A DNA stretch of 64,000 nt from Diphasiastrum complanatum (lineage: Eukaryota > Streptophyta > Lycopodiopsida > Lycopodiales > Lycopodiaceae), in the NCBI GenBank assembly GCA_029204225.1, contig CM055102.1:7092994-7156993 (forward strand). Reading direction: 5' to 3'. The notes beneath the pieces were generated by a model. That model had not been told where the DNA came from and did no database searches. It saw nothing but the letters and a program-made list of their open reading frames with translations. Position 1 is the first letter of the stretch; each line of letters starts with the position of its first letter. Positions 34,080-46,559 of the stretch are shown in pieces. A program made the translations under genes and the position numbers.

Positions 34080-34745
34080 GGAGCCTTGGGAATGGCGGTA
34101 GGCAGCGATCTGACTCAGGTCACATGTAGGCTAGGTAAAGGGACGGCCGAGGCAAGGGACCTGGACAGGTAGGAAAGTAGGGCCAAGGGCGACCTTCAGG
34201 AATGAGCCGCTGAGGAAGAGATTTAGCCAAGCCCGCAGGCAGAGTGCACTGCCCACAGCAGGCAGGTTGTGAAATAGCCTGTAATCCAGGGTTTGATCGC
34301 AGGTAGAAGAGTGGGTAAAGAAGGTGGTAGGCCGCAGGAAGGAGAGAGGGTGTGGCCAGCAAGTTTAGGTGAGGGGGAGGCCGCAGGAGGCCATTGGTAG
34401 ATCGTAGGTAAGCCAAGACATAAACAGGACAGCGATCTGTAGCGGGCTAACAGCAGACAGGAAAGGCCGTAAGAAGATGAGGACCAGGGTCGCCACAGCC
34501 AGACCACAGGCAGGCAAGCAAATGGGCAGAATCGCAAGGCAGGGAAAAGGAGTGATGACCGCAGATTCAGAAGGTAGGAGGTCGCTGATGAGAGAACGGG
34601 GTAGCCACAGGCAGGTAAAACGCAGATGGTGAAGAAGAAGAAATCGCAGACAGGGATCTGCAGGCAAGAAAGTGGAGAAGGGACACAAATAGACAGATAG
34701 AAGTGAAACGTGACTGAGAAGGCAGCACTCTACCACCTATCTTCC
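34080..34745. other. Purine-rich, GC-richer stretch of unknown nature
   Basis: Words such as GCAGGCAGG and GGTAGG recur loosely. Minus frames are open for 60-120 codons but have low-complexity Leu/Pro/Ser composition and overlap each other. I see no domain and do not call a gene. Confidence 0.3.
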
Positions 34746-35399
34746 ACACTACTAGTGGATCAACACTCTGCTCCAGACAGCCTCACTCTACTCCAGACAG
34801 CCTTTCTAATGCTATCGAATACCTTTGCAAATCACTACCATTTTTGCATTCGTCTCTTGTGAAAGATTTACACTCACTGCGTATTTTCAAACACATATCA
34901 CTATGCCATACATGTATGAATAATTAAGCATCACTATTATCTTATCTACATTCTAAACATCTGTTACACAGAATGTAATCAAGAGAGAGACAAGATCTCT
35001 GCTTCTCACATTCTATACACAAAATTGTGTGCTTATGAGCGAGAGATTTGTATCCCACAGACAAATCTCTTAATTAGCAAGTTTCAAACATTCCAGAATC
35101 TTTGTCACAACAATAGACAAAGCATAAATATGACTTTTTCTTGGATAACAATCAATCGTAAATAAATCTCAGAACCTTGTAAATGTAACAACAAAGCTTT
35201 CCACAATTGCAAGCCCTGCAGACACAAGATTAATGACAAGAATCTACAAAATTAATCCCTAGGCAATCTACACCATTCCAAGATCTGCAACCATAGGGTT
35301 AGAGGCAGCAAAGACAAATAACACCAAATTTGATTCACAAATGAAATGGTGAAAACACAATGCTAAAGAATAAGAAGCAGATCAATAGCAATGAAAATG

Positions 35400-36035
35400 A
35401 ACAGAGTTTAGAGTGGAAGGCACCCGGCAATCATCTGCCTCTTCTCCTTTCCTCCTCCTTGTCTCTGTGGGATTGAGCACAAATTGTAAGTGGAGGAGAT
35501 GGGAGGCACCAAGCAAAACAGCTTCTACACCTTCCCTTTCTCTCCAAGCTTCTCCACACAAGTTCTCTCTCTCTCTCTCCAAGAAGATGACAATAAGAAT
35601 GCTGTCCCACACCCTTCCCTGGTCATACGTAGGGGCTCAATGGGCTGGAGGTGCACCCCATCAAAAAATGGGACACCTCCTTATGACTTTTCAAAAAACT
35701 GCCTGTAAAAATAGGGCACTGGCCCAAATTCGTTTTTAACACCTAACTTGGCCTCAACTTGCAATTTCAAAGTCAAGTTGGGCTCTATTTACGGTTTCAG
35801 TTTTTATGGGCTCACGGCCAAGTTTTTAATTAGTAAATTTGTATTACAAAAATACTTGGCCCTCCTAGTCTCGACAAACCAAAAAACTAGGGGCATAGGC
35901 CGCATAAATGGAATTTTCATACACGTAAATTAGCAAACGAACAGTATTTTAATAGCAGCGCAACCAACCATTATGGGCCATTTACACGTCGCTTTTAAAC
36001 AGTTCCGCGTCAACGTAATAGTGCGCGGCGACGAT
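35400..36035 (-). mobile_element. Putative LTR downstream of the 36-kb accessory ORF
   Basis: On minus this follows the accessory ORF fragment. It contains repeated GGCC/GGGCC-AAGT words like those in family A LTRs (8.4-8.7 and 19.3-19.6 kb). Ends are not defined. Confidence 0.3.
35647..35680. other. Short stem-loop sequence
   Basis: GGAGGTGCACCCCAT and ATGGGACACCTCC flank a CAAAAA loop and can pair over about 13 bp with a two-base bulge. Its position suggests an LTR feature, but this is unproven. Confidence 0.5.
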
Positions 36036-36059
36036 TTTTCATTTAAAAAAAACTTGAAA

Positions 36060-36825
36060 AAGGGGTCTTTTTCCTCGCAAACAATTAGGATAAGGCATAG
36101 GGTTGTAGGGGATAAGACCTGGAAATTGTGGGGAGGAGAGATTTGGGAAATAGGAGGGTGGAGGGGATTGGAGTTTCAGAGAAGATTGTGGATTTAGAGG
36201 AGGAGATTGTGGATTGAGAGGAGGTGAAGTTGGAGGTGTTGGAAGTTTCGGGGGAGAGGAAACACGTGAAGGAGAAGAATGAGTAGAAATGGATGGAATC
36301 TGGGTGAGTAACTGTAGAGCAAAATCATCTACGTTGACTGAGGAGTCAAGTAGAGGGGATGTATGTACAGGAGTTTTTTTTGGAATAGTGGAGTCAAATC
36401 TTGTGTTAAGCGTGAAGGAAGGGGTGGAAGTGGTAACGAACGGGGTAGTTAGTGGTTGAGATAGGGAAATGGTAGGAATAGGAAATGTTGCCTACACTGC
36501 TGAAGTTCCCTGAGTGACTTGGACCCCTCCGGAGCCAAATGCCTCTGCATCCCCAGAGCTGCCTACTGCTGCTACCGCTTGTCGTCTTGCTGCAACATGT
36601 TGGAGGAGGGCTTCCTGTTGTGCTAGTACCTCTTTTGGGACCTGAGAAGGTTTAAGGCTCCCATCGGATTCAGCGTATTCGGCTCCTATGTCGCTGGATA
36701 AAATATCTGGAGCGATGTCGGCATCAGTACTGACTGCCTTCCCTTTCTGTTTCTTGGTGGGTGGTGTTGGTGTGGTAACTGCTACTTGTGGGCTGGCTCG
36801 CTTTCTGGTGCTAGGGAACAATGTC
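36060..36825 (-). pseudogene. Gypsy accessory ORF fragment (linker part)
   Basis: On minus from 36,821: FPSTRKRASPQV, a stretch with VLAQQEALLQHVAARRQA, one TAG, then a Ser/Thr/Pro-rich linker containing DDFALQLLTQIPSIS and repeated PPLNPQS. FALQLLTRIP also occurs at 40,010 in the family B accessory ORF, so the two are related. The fragment lies directly against the end of a partial LTR (36,854), with no gag or pol between. Confidence 0.6.
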
Positions 36826-36853
36826 TCTATTGGAAGTAAATTTGATTTGCGAA

Positions 36854-37259
36854 TGTTTGGCTAGACCTGCTGACAATGTGGTGTAGAATAGAGAGGATCG
36901 TCCATTTTCTAAGTTTCTACCAAGCTTCAAAGGGAGTGCGGAAATAGAAAACAATGATGAAAGCACTAAGGCTTACCTAACTAGTGCTGAAATAGAAATG
37001 AAACTAACTAAGATGACAAAATACAAAACCTTACTAAGGCTTACCCAACTAGCAAGGTGATTAACTAAATCCTAGATTAACACCCAAAGGGAATTAGAAT
37101 GAGAGATTGGGACTAACTAATAATCAATCAACAAATAACATGCCACAATACAACCAATGAGAAGGAGGCAAGAGGGGGCCTGAGCACCTTCCCTCAAACT
37201 TTGCACCTTTCCAAAGAGAACACAAATGAAATAGAGAGATAATCTCAAAAATAGAGAAC
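36854..37259 (-). mobile_element. Partial family B LTR
   Basis: Matches the 3' half (on minus) of the LTR at 37,280-38,065, starting from the TGTTTGGCTAGAYC end and breaking off after AAAAATAGAGAAC. Confidence 0.85.
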
Positions 37260-37279
37260 AAATACATATGATTTGAAAT

Positions 37280-38065
37280 TGTTTGGCTAGATCTACTCAC
37301 AATGTGGTGTAGTATAGAGAGGATCGTCCACTTTCTAAGTTTCTACCAAGCTTCAAACAAAGTGCGGAAATAGAAAACAATGATGAAAGCACTAAGGCTT
37401 ACCCAACTAGTGCTTGAAATAGAAATGAAACTAACTAAGATGACAAAATACAAAACCTTACTAAGGCTTACCCAATTAGCAAGGTGATTAACTAAATCCT
37501 AGATTAACATCCAAAGGGAATTAAAATGGGAGATTGCGGCGAACTAATAATCAATCAACAAAATACATGCCACAATACAACCAATGAGAAGGAGGCAAGA
37601 GGAGGCCCGAGCACCTTCCCTCAAACTATGCACCTTCCCAAAGGGAACACAAATGAAATAGAGAGATAATCTCAAAAATAGAGAACTTGATAGCTTAATC
37701 TCAAAAGTGTTATTTACAAGGCAAATATCTCTCCTTTTATGTCAAGGAGGGTCTTCCATAAGTATCCACTAACTTATGGGACTAATCTATTTCTAGCCTT
37801 TCTAGAACTTGTAACTTAGGATTTAGAACTTCAAAGTTCTTTAACTTAGGAAAACTTAAGACAAAATATTTCTAATCTTAAGTTTCCTAAATCTAAGTTC
37901 TAAAAGTTATTTTATTATTTCTTAAGCTTCTACTCATGGGCTTGCAAACACATGCCATGGCGAAATTTTATTAACAGACACTTGTATATGGGCTTACAAA
38001 ACACATGCCACGGAGTTTTATTTCTCTCTTTTTTTATTTTTTCTATGTTAGCACAGATGCTAACA
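37280..38065 (-). mobile_element. Gypsy family B LTR (786 bp)
   Basis: On minus it begins TGTTAGCATCTGTGCTAACA, a near palindrome, and ends CTAGCCAAACA. The same sequence recurs at 44,993-45,753. It lies downstream of the accessory ORF, so it is the 3' LTR of the 38-45 kb element. Confidence 0.9.
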
Positions 38066-38080
38066 TTATCCCCCTCCTTA
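38066..38080 (-). promoter_or_regulatory. Polypurine tract
   Basis: On minus AAGGAGGGGGATAA immediately precedes the TGTTAGC start of the LTR, the expected plus-strand primer position. Confidence 0.8.
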
Positions 38081-38334
38081 TTGGATTGGTGGTCCCACAC
38101 CAATCCAAGCCTTTTCTTCTTGGATCTTCTGTGCTTCTTGGAGGCGAGACTGTTGCTGTCGGGAGTGGTAGATTGTAGTGCCGATGCCCTCCATCATTTG
38201 TCACCGTAGTTTGTTTAGGAAGGGCAATGGTTTGTAATAATGGAACATACCTTGTAGAAAGTTGTGGGTTTTTCATAGCTCCACCATATCAACGTGCAAG
38301 GCTAAAGTGAGTGCAGCGCGATAATAAAGCCTGG

Positions 38335-40124
38335 CTATGTTGATGTGGTCTTCTTGCATTTGCAGTGGACTATTGATATCAAGGGATATTGGGGGTAGCC
38401 CTCGATCCCAAAAACCCTTGAGTTTTGAAGAAATGCTACCAGGCCGCAATTGTCTGCAAAATATCTGACGTCGCGATCAGGGTTGTCATGGTGCTTCTGG
38501 TAAAATACACGGCAATTGGTGGACCTGTTTTCAGCTAAGTTGCCAGTATCAACGCCTGTGAGCTTGGGCCAAAATATCCTATTCTTGACCTTAGTGGCAG
38601 GAAACGGTTCTCGCCTCGCTACTGGATAGTAATAAGGATTTGTGCGCATATAGGAGGGAGCTTCGATATACCGTGCCATCGAGGTCTTACTTTGTAGGAA
38701 GAGCTGATGGCGCCAGAGAGGTTGTGGACCCAAGAGTTTGACTACTTCTTTATGTGTTTGACACTGGTCCAAATCTGGCAATATGTAGCCACCTCGCTCT
38801 TTTGTCGTTGGATATTTCTTGGCAAACTCTCGAGAGACGCGCAACTCTTTGCTTGGTTCTATGGTGTGATTCTGTGCCGAATGGTTGGTGCTTTAGAAGC
38901 AATCTCATGCTGAATTTGGGGATCAGGTTCAGAAGAGAGAGGAGGAGAAGAATTAGCTTCAGCAATTCTTTGTGACTCTGGAGAAAATTGGCGTTGAATA
39001 AATGGGGGATTAGTGGTGTCGAGAGGGTTAGAAGCAGTGGAAGGAAAAAGATAATGTTGGGAGCTGGTACCACCAGAGCCTGATGGATTGGTTGATGCTT
39101 GAGCTCCTAGCCCTAGGGTTTGGCCTTGAAAGGAGAAGCCTTGAGTAGCAAGAGGAGGCTGCTGGATTCCTGTTCCATCTAATCCATCAAAGTGGTGTCC
39201 TGAATCATAGAACTGGGCGTGCTCTATATGAACAGACGGCTTGACTGGGCAGTTGCCGTTAACCGTTCTTCCAGGGTGGCAATGTGCTGGTTTAGGGCTT
39301 CGACAGAAGCAAGGTATGATTGTTGCAATTTTGTGTGCTGTTCCATCGTGGCTTTCAGTTTTTGGGCCAGCGTTTGATAAGCCACCACTGAAATGGGAGT
39401 TCCCTCAAGAATAGCTAGTGGTGCAAAGTCGTTGAAGTCCATCAATTTCAACTATTCCTTCATAGCGAAATGCGCGGCTTGTGCATCTGCTACGGCCTCA
39501 TCCCTTTCTTCTTTGATGTTATCGATGATATTCTGCATGTTGGATACCTTCAATTGGAGCTGGTGTTAGAGGTGGAGGAGCATCTGGTACTGTTGTTGAT
39601 TATAAGTGGTGAGATTTTGGATCTGCAGCTGCTGCTGCTTGTTTTTCACTTCCAGCCTTGCCTTTTTCTTTCTGAAGGTCTACCATAGCACCATCGTCGA
39701 ATTGCTGCATGGTATATTGTCCCCCTAGGGTGCCGAATAGATAATATTGGAGCTCATTTACCAACCATACCGCTCTTTGGGCTGCAAGGGGTAACTGCTC
39801 CCAAGGGCCAATGTCAGGGAGGGTGCGTGTATAGTTAGGATATGACATTGGGTTAAAGGGTAGAAAATCATGAACAGAGGTAGATGGAGATGAATGAAAG
39901 GCAGGTCGAGGTGATTGAGAGATGATAGGTGAAAGAGGTGGGGATATACTATGTGGCGGAGATTTTTGGAGTGGGTTAGTGGTGACGGTGGTTGCTGGAA
40001 TTCTTGTTAGTAATTGTAAGGCAAAATTGGCATGAACTCGAGAGCAAAAATCTAAAATGAATTCGTGGAGAGAAGAGTGGAGGCCTATATATAGACTTTT
40101 TTGGTTAGGAATTCGCAACTCCAC
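38335..40124 (-). pseudogene. Family B accessory ORF, N-domain deleted
   Basis: On minus: a leader with SLYIGLHSSLHEFILDFC, then directly the linker FALQLLTRIPATTV and Pro/Ser-rich sequence, PIGPWEQLPL-like and VWLVNELQYYLFGTLGGQ, a coiled coil near 39,450-39,240 (KLQQSYLASVEALNQHIATL), and a C-domain at 38,844-38,335 with PLWRHQLFLQSKTSMARYIE. The C-domain shares the W-R-Q-L-F pattern with gypsy I (WRQQLFERDLAAIRAYM). Several frame changes occur. The N-domain seen in gypsy I and at 46 kb is missing because the leader joins the linker. The function is unknown. The ORF lies after integrase and before the 3' LTR. Confidence 0.65.
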
Positions 40125-40129
40125 TCACA

Positions 40130-41035
40130 AATCGTCCTCAGTGTCCACGATTTTCTAATGATGGTCACGAATTTTGAGGCAGTGTTCTGAGGGCCGGCGA
40201 ATTCTTGTAAGTGATGTTTGTATCTCAAAATAGAAAAAATGATTGACAGTACAAAAATGTGGCCGGTCAAAATTCACGGAGGTGACAAGGAAATCTTAGA
40301 AATTTTTCTAAGCTTTAGTGAATTGTCTGTGAACTCTGGAAGCTAGTATCTGATGCAAAAAACTAACCTTTTCTATTTCTGAAAAGTTTGTCTCTGAGAT
40401 AGAATTCATGGAGGCTAAAAATGAACCGTGCACTATAAAAAAGGGGTCAGGCAAATTCTATCTGAGATGGTGTGAGACAAATCTTCTGAAAATAATGACT
40501 TTTGTGGTTTTCTCAGAGAAAGACTATTTGTATGTCTGATCTGATAGTATCTTGATGGTGTGAACAAGAAAGCACAGCAAAAACATTTGTCGAAATGGCA
40601 GGTAGGCAGTAAAGAAAAGTAAAGAAGAACAGTAGGAAAGAAAACAACTAATACATATCAAGATAAAAACAGGGCATTAGAGGAGTTTTGATTTTCAAAA
40701 AGACCCTTTAAGAATTCGTGCAAGATGTTTTTTTTATTATTAAAATATTATAACACTAATATTTTTGACTTGCCATAACTTTTTAATGGTAGCTCAAAAG
40801 TATGAACATATCATTAGAAAGCCCTTCTTGAGAGCTTTCCAATGCACCAAACTTCGCTAAATTTGGACTTACTACTAAAAAGTTATGCCATTTTTAGTAT
40901 GAAATCAAAATGTGGACTCAAAAAGTTACGTTACGTAGACTTCAAATTTGAATGTTTTGATTGGTCCATGTGTAAGAAACATTTGAGAAAAAATATAAAA
41001 AGAATCTTTACAAAGGGTCTTTTTTGGATTGAGAA
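40130..41035 (-). other. Spacer between integrase and accessory ORF, family B
   Basis: Noncoding. It repeats the words AATTCGC/AATTCACGG and CACGATTT and closely follows the spacer at 46,560-47,160. An AT-rich insertion-like stretch at 40,720-41,030 has no counterpart there. Confidence 0.6.
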
Positions 41036-41040
41036 CTCTT

Positions 41041-42188
41041 CTAATGTTCATTGTACTTTCTCAGTTTGCTCCCACTGACCACAATGTCGAGGATATTGCC
41101 TTGAAGGGTTTGAGGTTGCACATATCCAAGGGCAAAGATTTTTTTAATGACGTAAGGACCTTGGCCAGAAAATTTCAGTTTGTCTTTAAAGGCTTTGGCC
41201 TGGTATAGCAAGACCTTATCTCCAACCTGGAAGTCTCTAAGTTTCAATGATCGATCATGCCATGCTTTTTGTCGATGTTTGTGGACTTGTTGAGCATGGA
41301 TACTGATCCGTCGTGTTTCGCATAGTTGTTCCAGATGGAACAATCTGTTTGCTAGAGTCTGTTGATTATTGAGCTCAAGATCATAGGTCACTCGAAGGGA
41401 GGGTATATGGAATTCTACATGCATAATGGCTTTTTGGCCATATGCTAGCTGGAAAGCGGTTAAGCCTATAGCTCTCTTTGGGGTGGTGCGATAAGCCTAG
41501 AAAGCAACTTGAAGTTTGAGTTCCCAATCAGATCGGCTGGATTCGACGGTTTTGGTGAGAATTTCACATAGGATTTTATTGGTGAATTCCGCCTGGCCAT
41601 TGCATCGTGGATAGTATGGAGAACTTTTGCGATGTACCACAAAGTTTTTTGAAAGGAGATCTGCTATGACAGAGTTAAGAAAATGTGTACCTCTATCATT
41701 GATAAGTTCTAGAGGACAATTGAAACGAACTATAACCTGCTCATAGAGAATTTTTGCGGTAGAATGAGTGTCAACATTGTGAACAACTCTTGCTTCAGTC
41801 CATTTGGTACAATAGTCCGTAGCTACTATGATATAATGAGATTGCGTGTGTCGAGCAGCGGGAGTAATGGGTCCGACATAATCAATGCCCCATTTTTGAA
41901 AAGCTTGAACAGTGGTTATAGGGTGTAAAGCATGTAGTTGGTCTTTTGAAAGCGTTTTGTGCGTTGGCAGATATCACAGGCCTTGGTATAATTGTGTGTA
42001 TCCTTGAAGAGTGTTGGCCACCAAAAATCGGCCAAAAAGATTTTCTTTGCAGTCATTTCAGAAGAGAAATGGCCTGCACCAATACCTTCATGAGTGAGAG
42101 AAATTACAGAGGGTATTTCACCTTCCGTAAGACAACGTCGGATGATTCCATCTAACCTTTGCTTGTAGAGTTGGCCTACAATTAACAT
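41041..42188 (-). pseudogene. Gypsy family B integrase
   Basis: On minus: H2C2 finger (THEGIGAGHFSSE ... CDICQRTKR), core with KWGIDYVGPI (Asp), NDRGTHF (Asp) and NGQAEFTNKILCEIL (Glu), then the C-terminal barrel KLKFSGQGPYVIKKIFALG. All three acidic catalytic residues are readable, unlike in gypsy I, but stops and frame changes occur at about 41,915 and 41,500. It would insert the element cDNA. Confidence 0.85.
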
Positions 42189-42215
42189 ATAAGGACCAAC
42201 GCACGTTGTTCAGGT

Positions 42216-42460
42216 TTAGACAAGGAAGGATCCATATGTCTTGAAGTTAAATATTCTGTGATTTCCTTAGCCCATACAGGTGTAGAGTCAACTTGAAAAA
42301 GGATGGCATCTGGTAAATCATCGTTGACGCCTTGATCAGGGGTGGGAAGGTTAGGGATTCAAGACAGATGATCTGCTAGAAAATATTGAACTCCCTTACG
42401 AACCACAATTTTAAACTCAAATTCTCGCACTAATAGGATCCATCTAGTAATACGCCTATG
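42216..42460 (-). pseudogene. RNase H tail, family B
   Basis: On minus, RRITRWILLVREFEFKIVV then LADHLS and DLPDAILFQVDSTPVWAKEI. This is the end of RNase H and the linker to integrase. It follows the protease directly: all of RT and most of RNase H are absent. Confidence 0.75.
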
Positions 42461-42735
42461 GTGCAAGTCTTGTTGATGGTAATTCATATGAATAGGCATT
42501 ATTGGAAATATCAAGTACTACTAGATCTATAGAAAATTTTAGACCTCCTAGTTTGATCAGCACTTGTGGAAGGAAACCGGTAGGTCGAACCACACTTTGA
42601 TCAGCCATCCTAAGCTGACAAGTGGGTTTGGCAAGCTTGTCTCTCAGATTCCATTCTAGCATAAGGGATGTGGAAATGATATTGACACCGGAGCCACCAT
42701 CAAGAACTGCTACAGCTTCACGTGATTAGTGATGG
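42456..42735 (-). pseudogene. Gypsy family B aspartic protease
   Basis: On minus, VLDGGSGVNII is the aspartic-protease active-site strand, and VLIKLGGLKFSIDLVVLDI is the following hydrophobic strand pair. The protease would cut the gag-pol polyprotein. Its C-terminus runs into the RNase H tail within a few bases. Confidence 0.75.
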
Positions 42736-43039
42736 GTAGCTGAGTTGTTGATGTTGCCTCGTTCACTGAGTGGATTGGTTAGTTGTAAGGGCATTTCATG
42801 CAACTCCGTAGGGCTAGTGGTGTCATTGGATTAGATCTGGTGTTTCCATTTGCCAGCATGCTTCTAGAGAACATGGAAAGGAATAGTGACATTGGCTTGT
42901 AGTAAATCTCCCCAGACTTCAATATCTTCAAGGGTTTTTCTTTCAAAAGGCTTGTGAGGTACTTTATGGGAGGTGGAAGATTGTTGGTCGGCATTGTGGA
43001 TTTGCTGGCGATACTGATGATGTAGTCAAATTTCTTCAG

Positions 43040-44411
43040 ATGGGTGTGGATAAACTATCGGGGTTGAATCTTCACTTGGAGGGACAACCTACTGTTGAGT
43101 TTTGCTGGGTGCAAGTGTAGGGGCTTGGCATTGGATTTGTGCCCGAGAGAGGACCCAAGCAAGATGAGTTTCAACTAGTAAAGTTTCTACTTACACTGAA
43201 TAGATAGGAGCAATAGGTAGTCCTTCACGTAATGTTCAATACCACAGTTTTCACAAGCTGGAAGAAAACGGAGTTTATCTGGGCAGCGAATATTAGGATG
43301 CTTACCTGCATAGATAAAACATTCTCGTATTGCAGGGAGTTGATGGCAGCAAAGATAGTTTGGTTTGGATTGTAAGCTTGGACATTGGGATCCACTGTTT
43401 GAGGATTAGAATCATAGGTATAAATTGCCGAATCAATGGTATTCGGATCAAGATAATGGATAGCTTGTTGTGGGACAGGTTGATTAACGACAAACTGTTG
43501 ACGTGGTGGTTGGTACTGATTTGGTGCAGTTGGTCGTGGTTGGTAGACCCCTGGTCGTGGCATAGGTTGTTGTGGAGGGTAGGGGTGGTATGCTCGATAG
43601 ATGGTGGGTCTGGTTGCTACTGGAAAATGGTTTCACAGTTGAGGGCATTCATTAGCAGTATGATGCTGTGAGCAGATTGGACACCGGACATTTTCTCTTG
43701 ATGGAAAGGATTTCTCAGCAATCTGTTTCATGGCGGTTTGGAAATTAACAATGAGCTTATCCATATGAGATTGTTGGGCTTTTTGCCAAATTTCCATTTA
43801 ATGCAGAAGTTCAAAAGATTGGGCAATATTGTCAGACTTCAGGTGATTAGGACGGTTCGAATTCTTAGATTTCTTTTCACAATGGTCAAAGTCATTGTCG
43901 GAACTTCATCTTTTTCACGGATAGCATCAATCATCACATCTTTAAGTTGATCATAAAGGTCAACTGATTTGAGTTCACGGTAGATGTTTTTAGGCAATCC
44001 AACCAAGAACAGTTTTATGGCCATTAGTTCGGTGATATTTTCATCAACACATTTTACTTTGAGACATTTAAAATGCTTGATGTGGTTTCAAACAGACTCT
44101 TCACGACACATCTTGATATGGATAATTTGGATGAATGGGCTCTGAATCAGTTTGGATGGTTTGAAGCGCTTGATGAGAGCATCCTTGAGGGTGGTCCAAG
44201 AAGCAAGCTCAGGAGCTTCGAGATTAAGATACCACTCCTTGACTATTCCATAGAGTACCATGGAAAATAGGCGAAGCTTTTCAATTTCTGAGGTATCTCC
44301 ATAAAAACGGCATGCATTATCAAAGTCTTGGAGAAATTGGACTGGAGGAGCCGGATTAGAAGATTCAGCACAATCACGAGACATGATGCAGAGTGTAGAG
44401 GAGAGTAACAA
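43040..44411 (-). pseudogene. Gypsy family B gag with short-spaced zinc knuckle
   Basis: On minus: VQFLQDFDNACRFYGDTSEI, then KLRLFSMVLYGIVKEWYLN and LASWTTLKDALIKRFKP (gag core), AIKLFLVGLPKNIYRELKSV near 44,000, a knuckle CPICSQHHTANEC at about 43,645-43,685 (CX2CX3HX4C, the spacing also seen in the 17.5-kb ORF), and a Gln/Pro/Asn-rich tail with YQPPRQQFVVNQPVPQQ. Breaks occur at 44,090 and 43,840. It would form the particle and bind RNA. Confidence 0.8.
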
Positions 44412-44992
44412 TACAAATGATCAGGTCAGTACTGTACTTGGCAAAAAAAAAAAGTTTGCTTGTAGAATGGAGAGTGTAGGACAAAATAACTGGTCTTTCT
44501 GGCTGTAATAAATTTCACGGACAAGCTGAGAAATCGTGGAGAGGCGAATAAATTGAACTGTAAGACTCACAAATTTTGACAGGGAGTGTTGTCTGTCAGA
44601 ATATTGATTTTTTTATATTTTTGGAAAAAAAATTGTATTGTTAGAATTCGCAAGTGGGACAGAGAATTCGTACTCACTGAGGACGATTTCATAGGTTGGA
44701 CGACAATTTCTGATACAGAGGTTTTACTAACAGATAGGGAATATGGAAGAAATATGACTTTCTGACAGAAAATAGACAAAATCTCTGAGATAGAATTTGT
44801 GGAGTTGTTGGAGGACTGATCTTGATTAGATCTAGCCTCAGTGAAGCCGGCAAATTCTAGGATAAAGATTTGGGTGAGAAATAAGGGATTTTGACAGTAT
44901 ATCAAGCTGTTTTCTCAAAATCTAACAATGGTCAAAATTCATGGAGGTGATAAAATGAAAGATCAGGGTCTGTTAGGGCTACAGACAGACTT
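44412..44992 (-). other. Leader between LTR and gag, family B
   Basis: Noncoding. It shares the AATTCGC/CACGATT words with the spacers at 40.1 and 46.6 kb. I could not identify a primer site next to the LTR. Confidence 0.45.
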
Positions 44993-45753
44993 AGCATAGA
45001 GAGGATCGTCCACTTTCTAAGTTTCTACCAAGCTTCAAACGGAGTGCGAAAATAGAAAACAATGATGAACGCACTAAGGCTTACCCAACTAGTGCTCGAA
45101 ATCGAAATGAAACTAACTAAGATGACAAAATACAAAATCTTACTAAGGCTTACCCAACTAGCAAGGTGATTAACTAAATCCTAGATTAATACCCAAAGGG
45201 AATTAAAAAGGGAGATTGCACTTAACTAGTAATCAATCAACAAAATACATGCCACAGTACAACCAATGAGAAGGAGGCAAGAAGAGGCCCTAGCACCTTC
45301 CCTCAAGCTATGCACCTTCCCAAAGGGAACACAAATGAAATAGAGAGATAATCTCAAAAATAGAGAACTTGATAGCTTAATCTCAAAAGTGTTATTTACA
45401 AGGCAAATATCTCTCCTTTTATGGCAAGGAGGGTCTTTGATAAGTATCCACTAACTTATGGGACTAATCTATTTCTAGTCTTTCTAAAACTTCTAACTTA
45501 GGATTTAGAAATTCAAAGTCTCTTAGCTTAGAAAAACTTAAGACAAAATATTTCTAATCTTACGTTTCCTAAGTCTAAGTTCTAAATCTAAGTTTAAGCC
45601 TTTTTATTATTTTTTAAGCTCCTACTCATGGGCTTACAAACAGATGCCATGGCGGAAGTTTACAGACACTCGTACGTGGGCTTACAAAACACATGCCACT
45701 GAGTTTTATTTTACTTTTTTCTTTTTTTTTCTTTGTTAGCACAGATGCTAACA
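44993..45753 (-). mobile_element. Gypsy family B LTR shared by two element copies
   Basis: Same LTR as 37,280-38,065, lacking about 25 bp of its end. On minus it follows one accessory ORF (45,809) and precedes the gag of the next copy (44,411), so it acts as 3' LTR of one unit and 5' LTR of the other. Confidence 0.88.
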
Positions 45754-45808
45754 GTCTCTAGATCCTTGAGAACGATGGTTGTCATGCACCCCATGTGTCG
45801 CTGGACTA

Positions 45809-46452
45809 TCATCTGCAGAAGATAAGCACATTTAGTGGTAGCCTTACGTTGTTTGAGGGCCAAGCAGAGTTTTTCAACGATCTTTTCTGCCCACTTAAAG
45901 GTGTGAGTGGGTCATTCCGCATCATGGTCAACACAAAGAGGTCGCTTGGTGGACTGCGATCCATGCGGACTATGTGTACCTCAGTCAGGATTAGAAGAAT
46001 TTTTTTAGTGGCTCGTAGCTTGGGATCTTGAATGAGTTTCGTGGCGATGCCATCGTGGGTGTGAGCGATGATTTTGCCGTCGTCGAGCAAGAAATTCTTG
46101 AAGTAGTTCTGGTCATAGCTAGTGCCCTTTCCCTGGATTGACTCGCCAGAATCTAGAAATCCAATCAGTTGGATCCTGGTGGGTGTGATATCAATAGTGA
46201 CGTAACTGCCATCCTTGGAAGGAATGTGAAACGAGTGGAATTCATCTGAGTAGGAGGAATAGGCAGCACAGATCAGGCTCTCATGTTGTTGTTCAGGAAG
46301 ATGCAGTAGATTAAAACCAAGACGGATGAAAATGTCATTGGCTAATCGCATTGTCTCAGAATGATCCTTGACTTCTAGTAAAAATAAGTCGTCCGTGTAA
46401 GGCTTGGGGACCTTACGACGATGCAGAGAGAGTGTGGATTTCGGGAAGCCAT
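45809..46452 (-). pseudogene. Family B accessory ORF, N-domain only
   Basis: From ATG 46,452 (MASRNPHSLCIV), with a frame change near 46,400, through RLANDIFIRLGFNLLHLPEQ and DGSYVTIDITPTRIQLIGFL to 45,809. The pattern (F-x-L-G-F, then a strand with YxTIDI/YKVRI and IG) parallels the N-domain of gypsy I. The linker, coiled coil and C-domain are missing, and the stop is 56 bp from the LTR. Confidence 0.65.
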
Positions 46453-46559
46453 GATAGCAATGATTCTAGATGGTTTAGGAAGTTTTGAAAATTTTGAAAA
46501 ATTTCAACATGAACTTGGGAGCAGGAATCTAGAATGAATTCGTGGAGAGGATGGGTGAG

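Noticed and set aside
34120-34749. Several overlapping minus ORFs of 60-123 codons
   Set aside because: Low-complexity Leu/Pro/Ser composition in three frames at once, due to a purine-rich strand; no domain.
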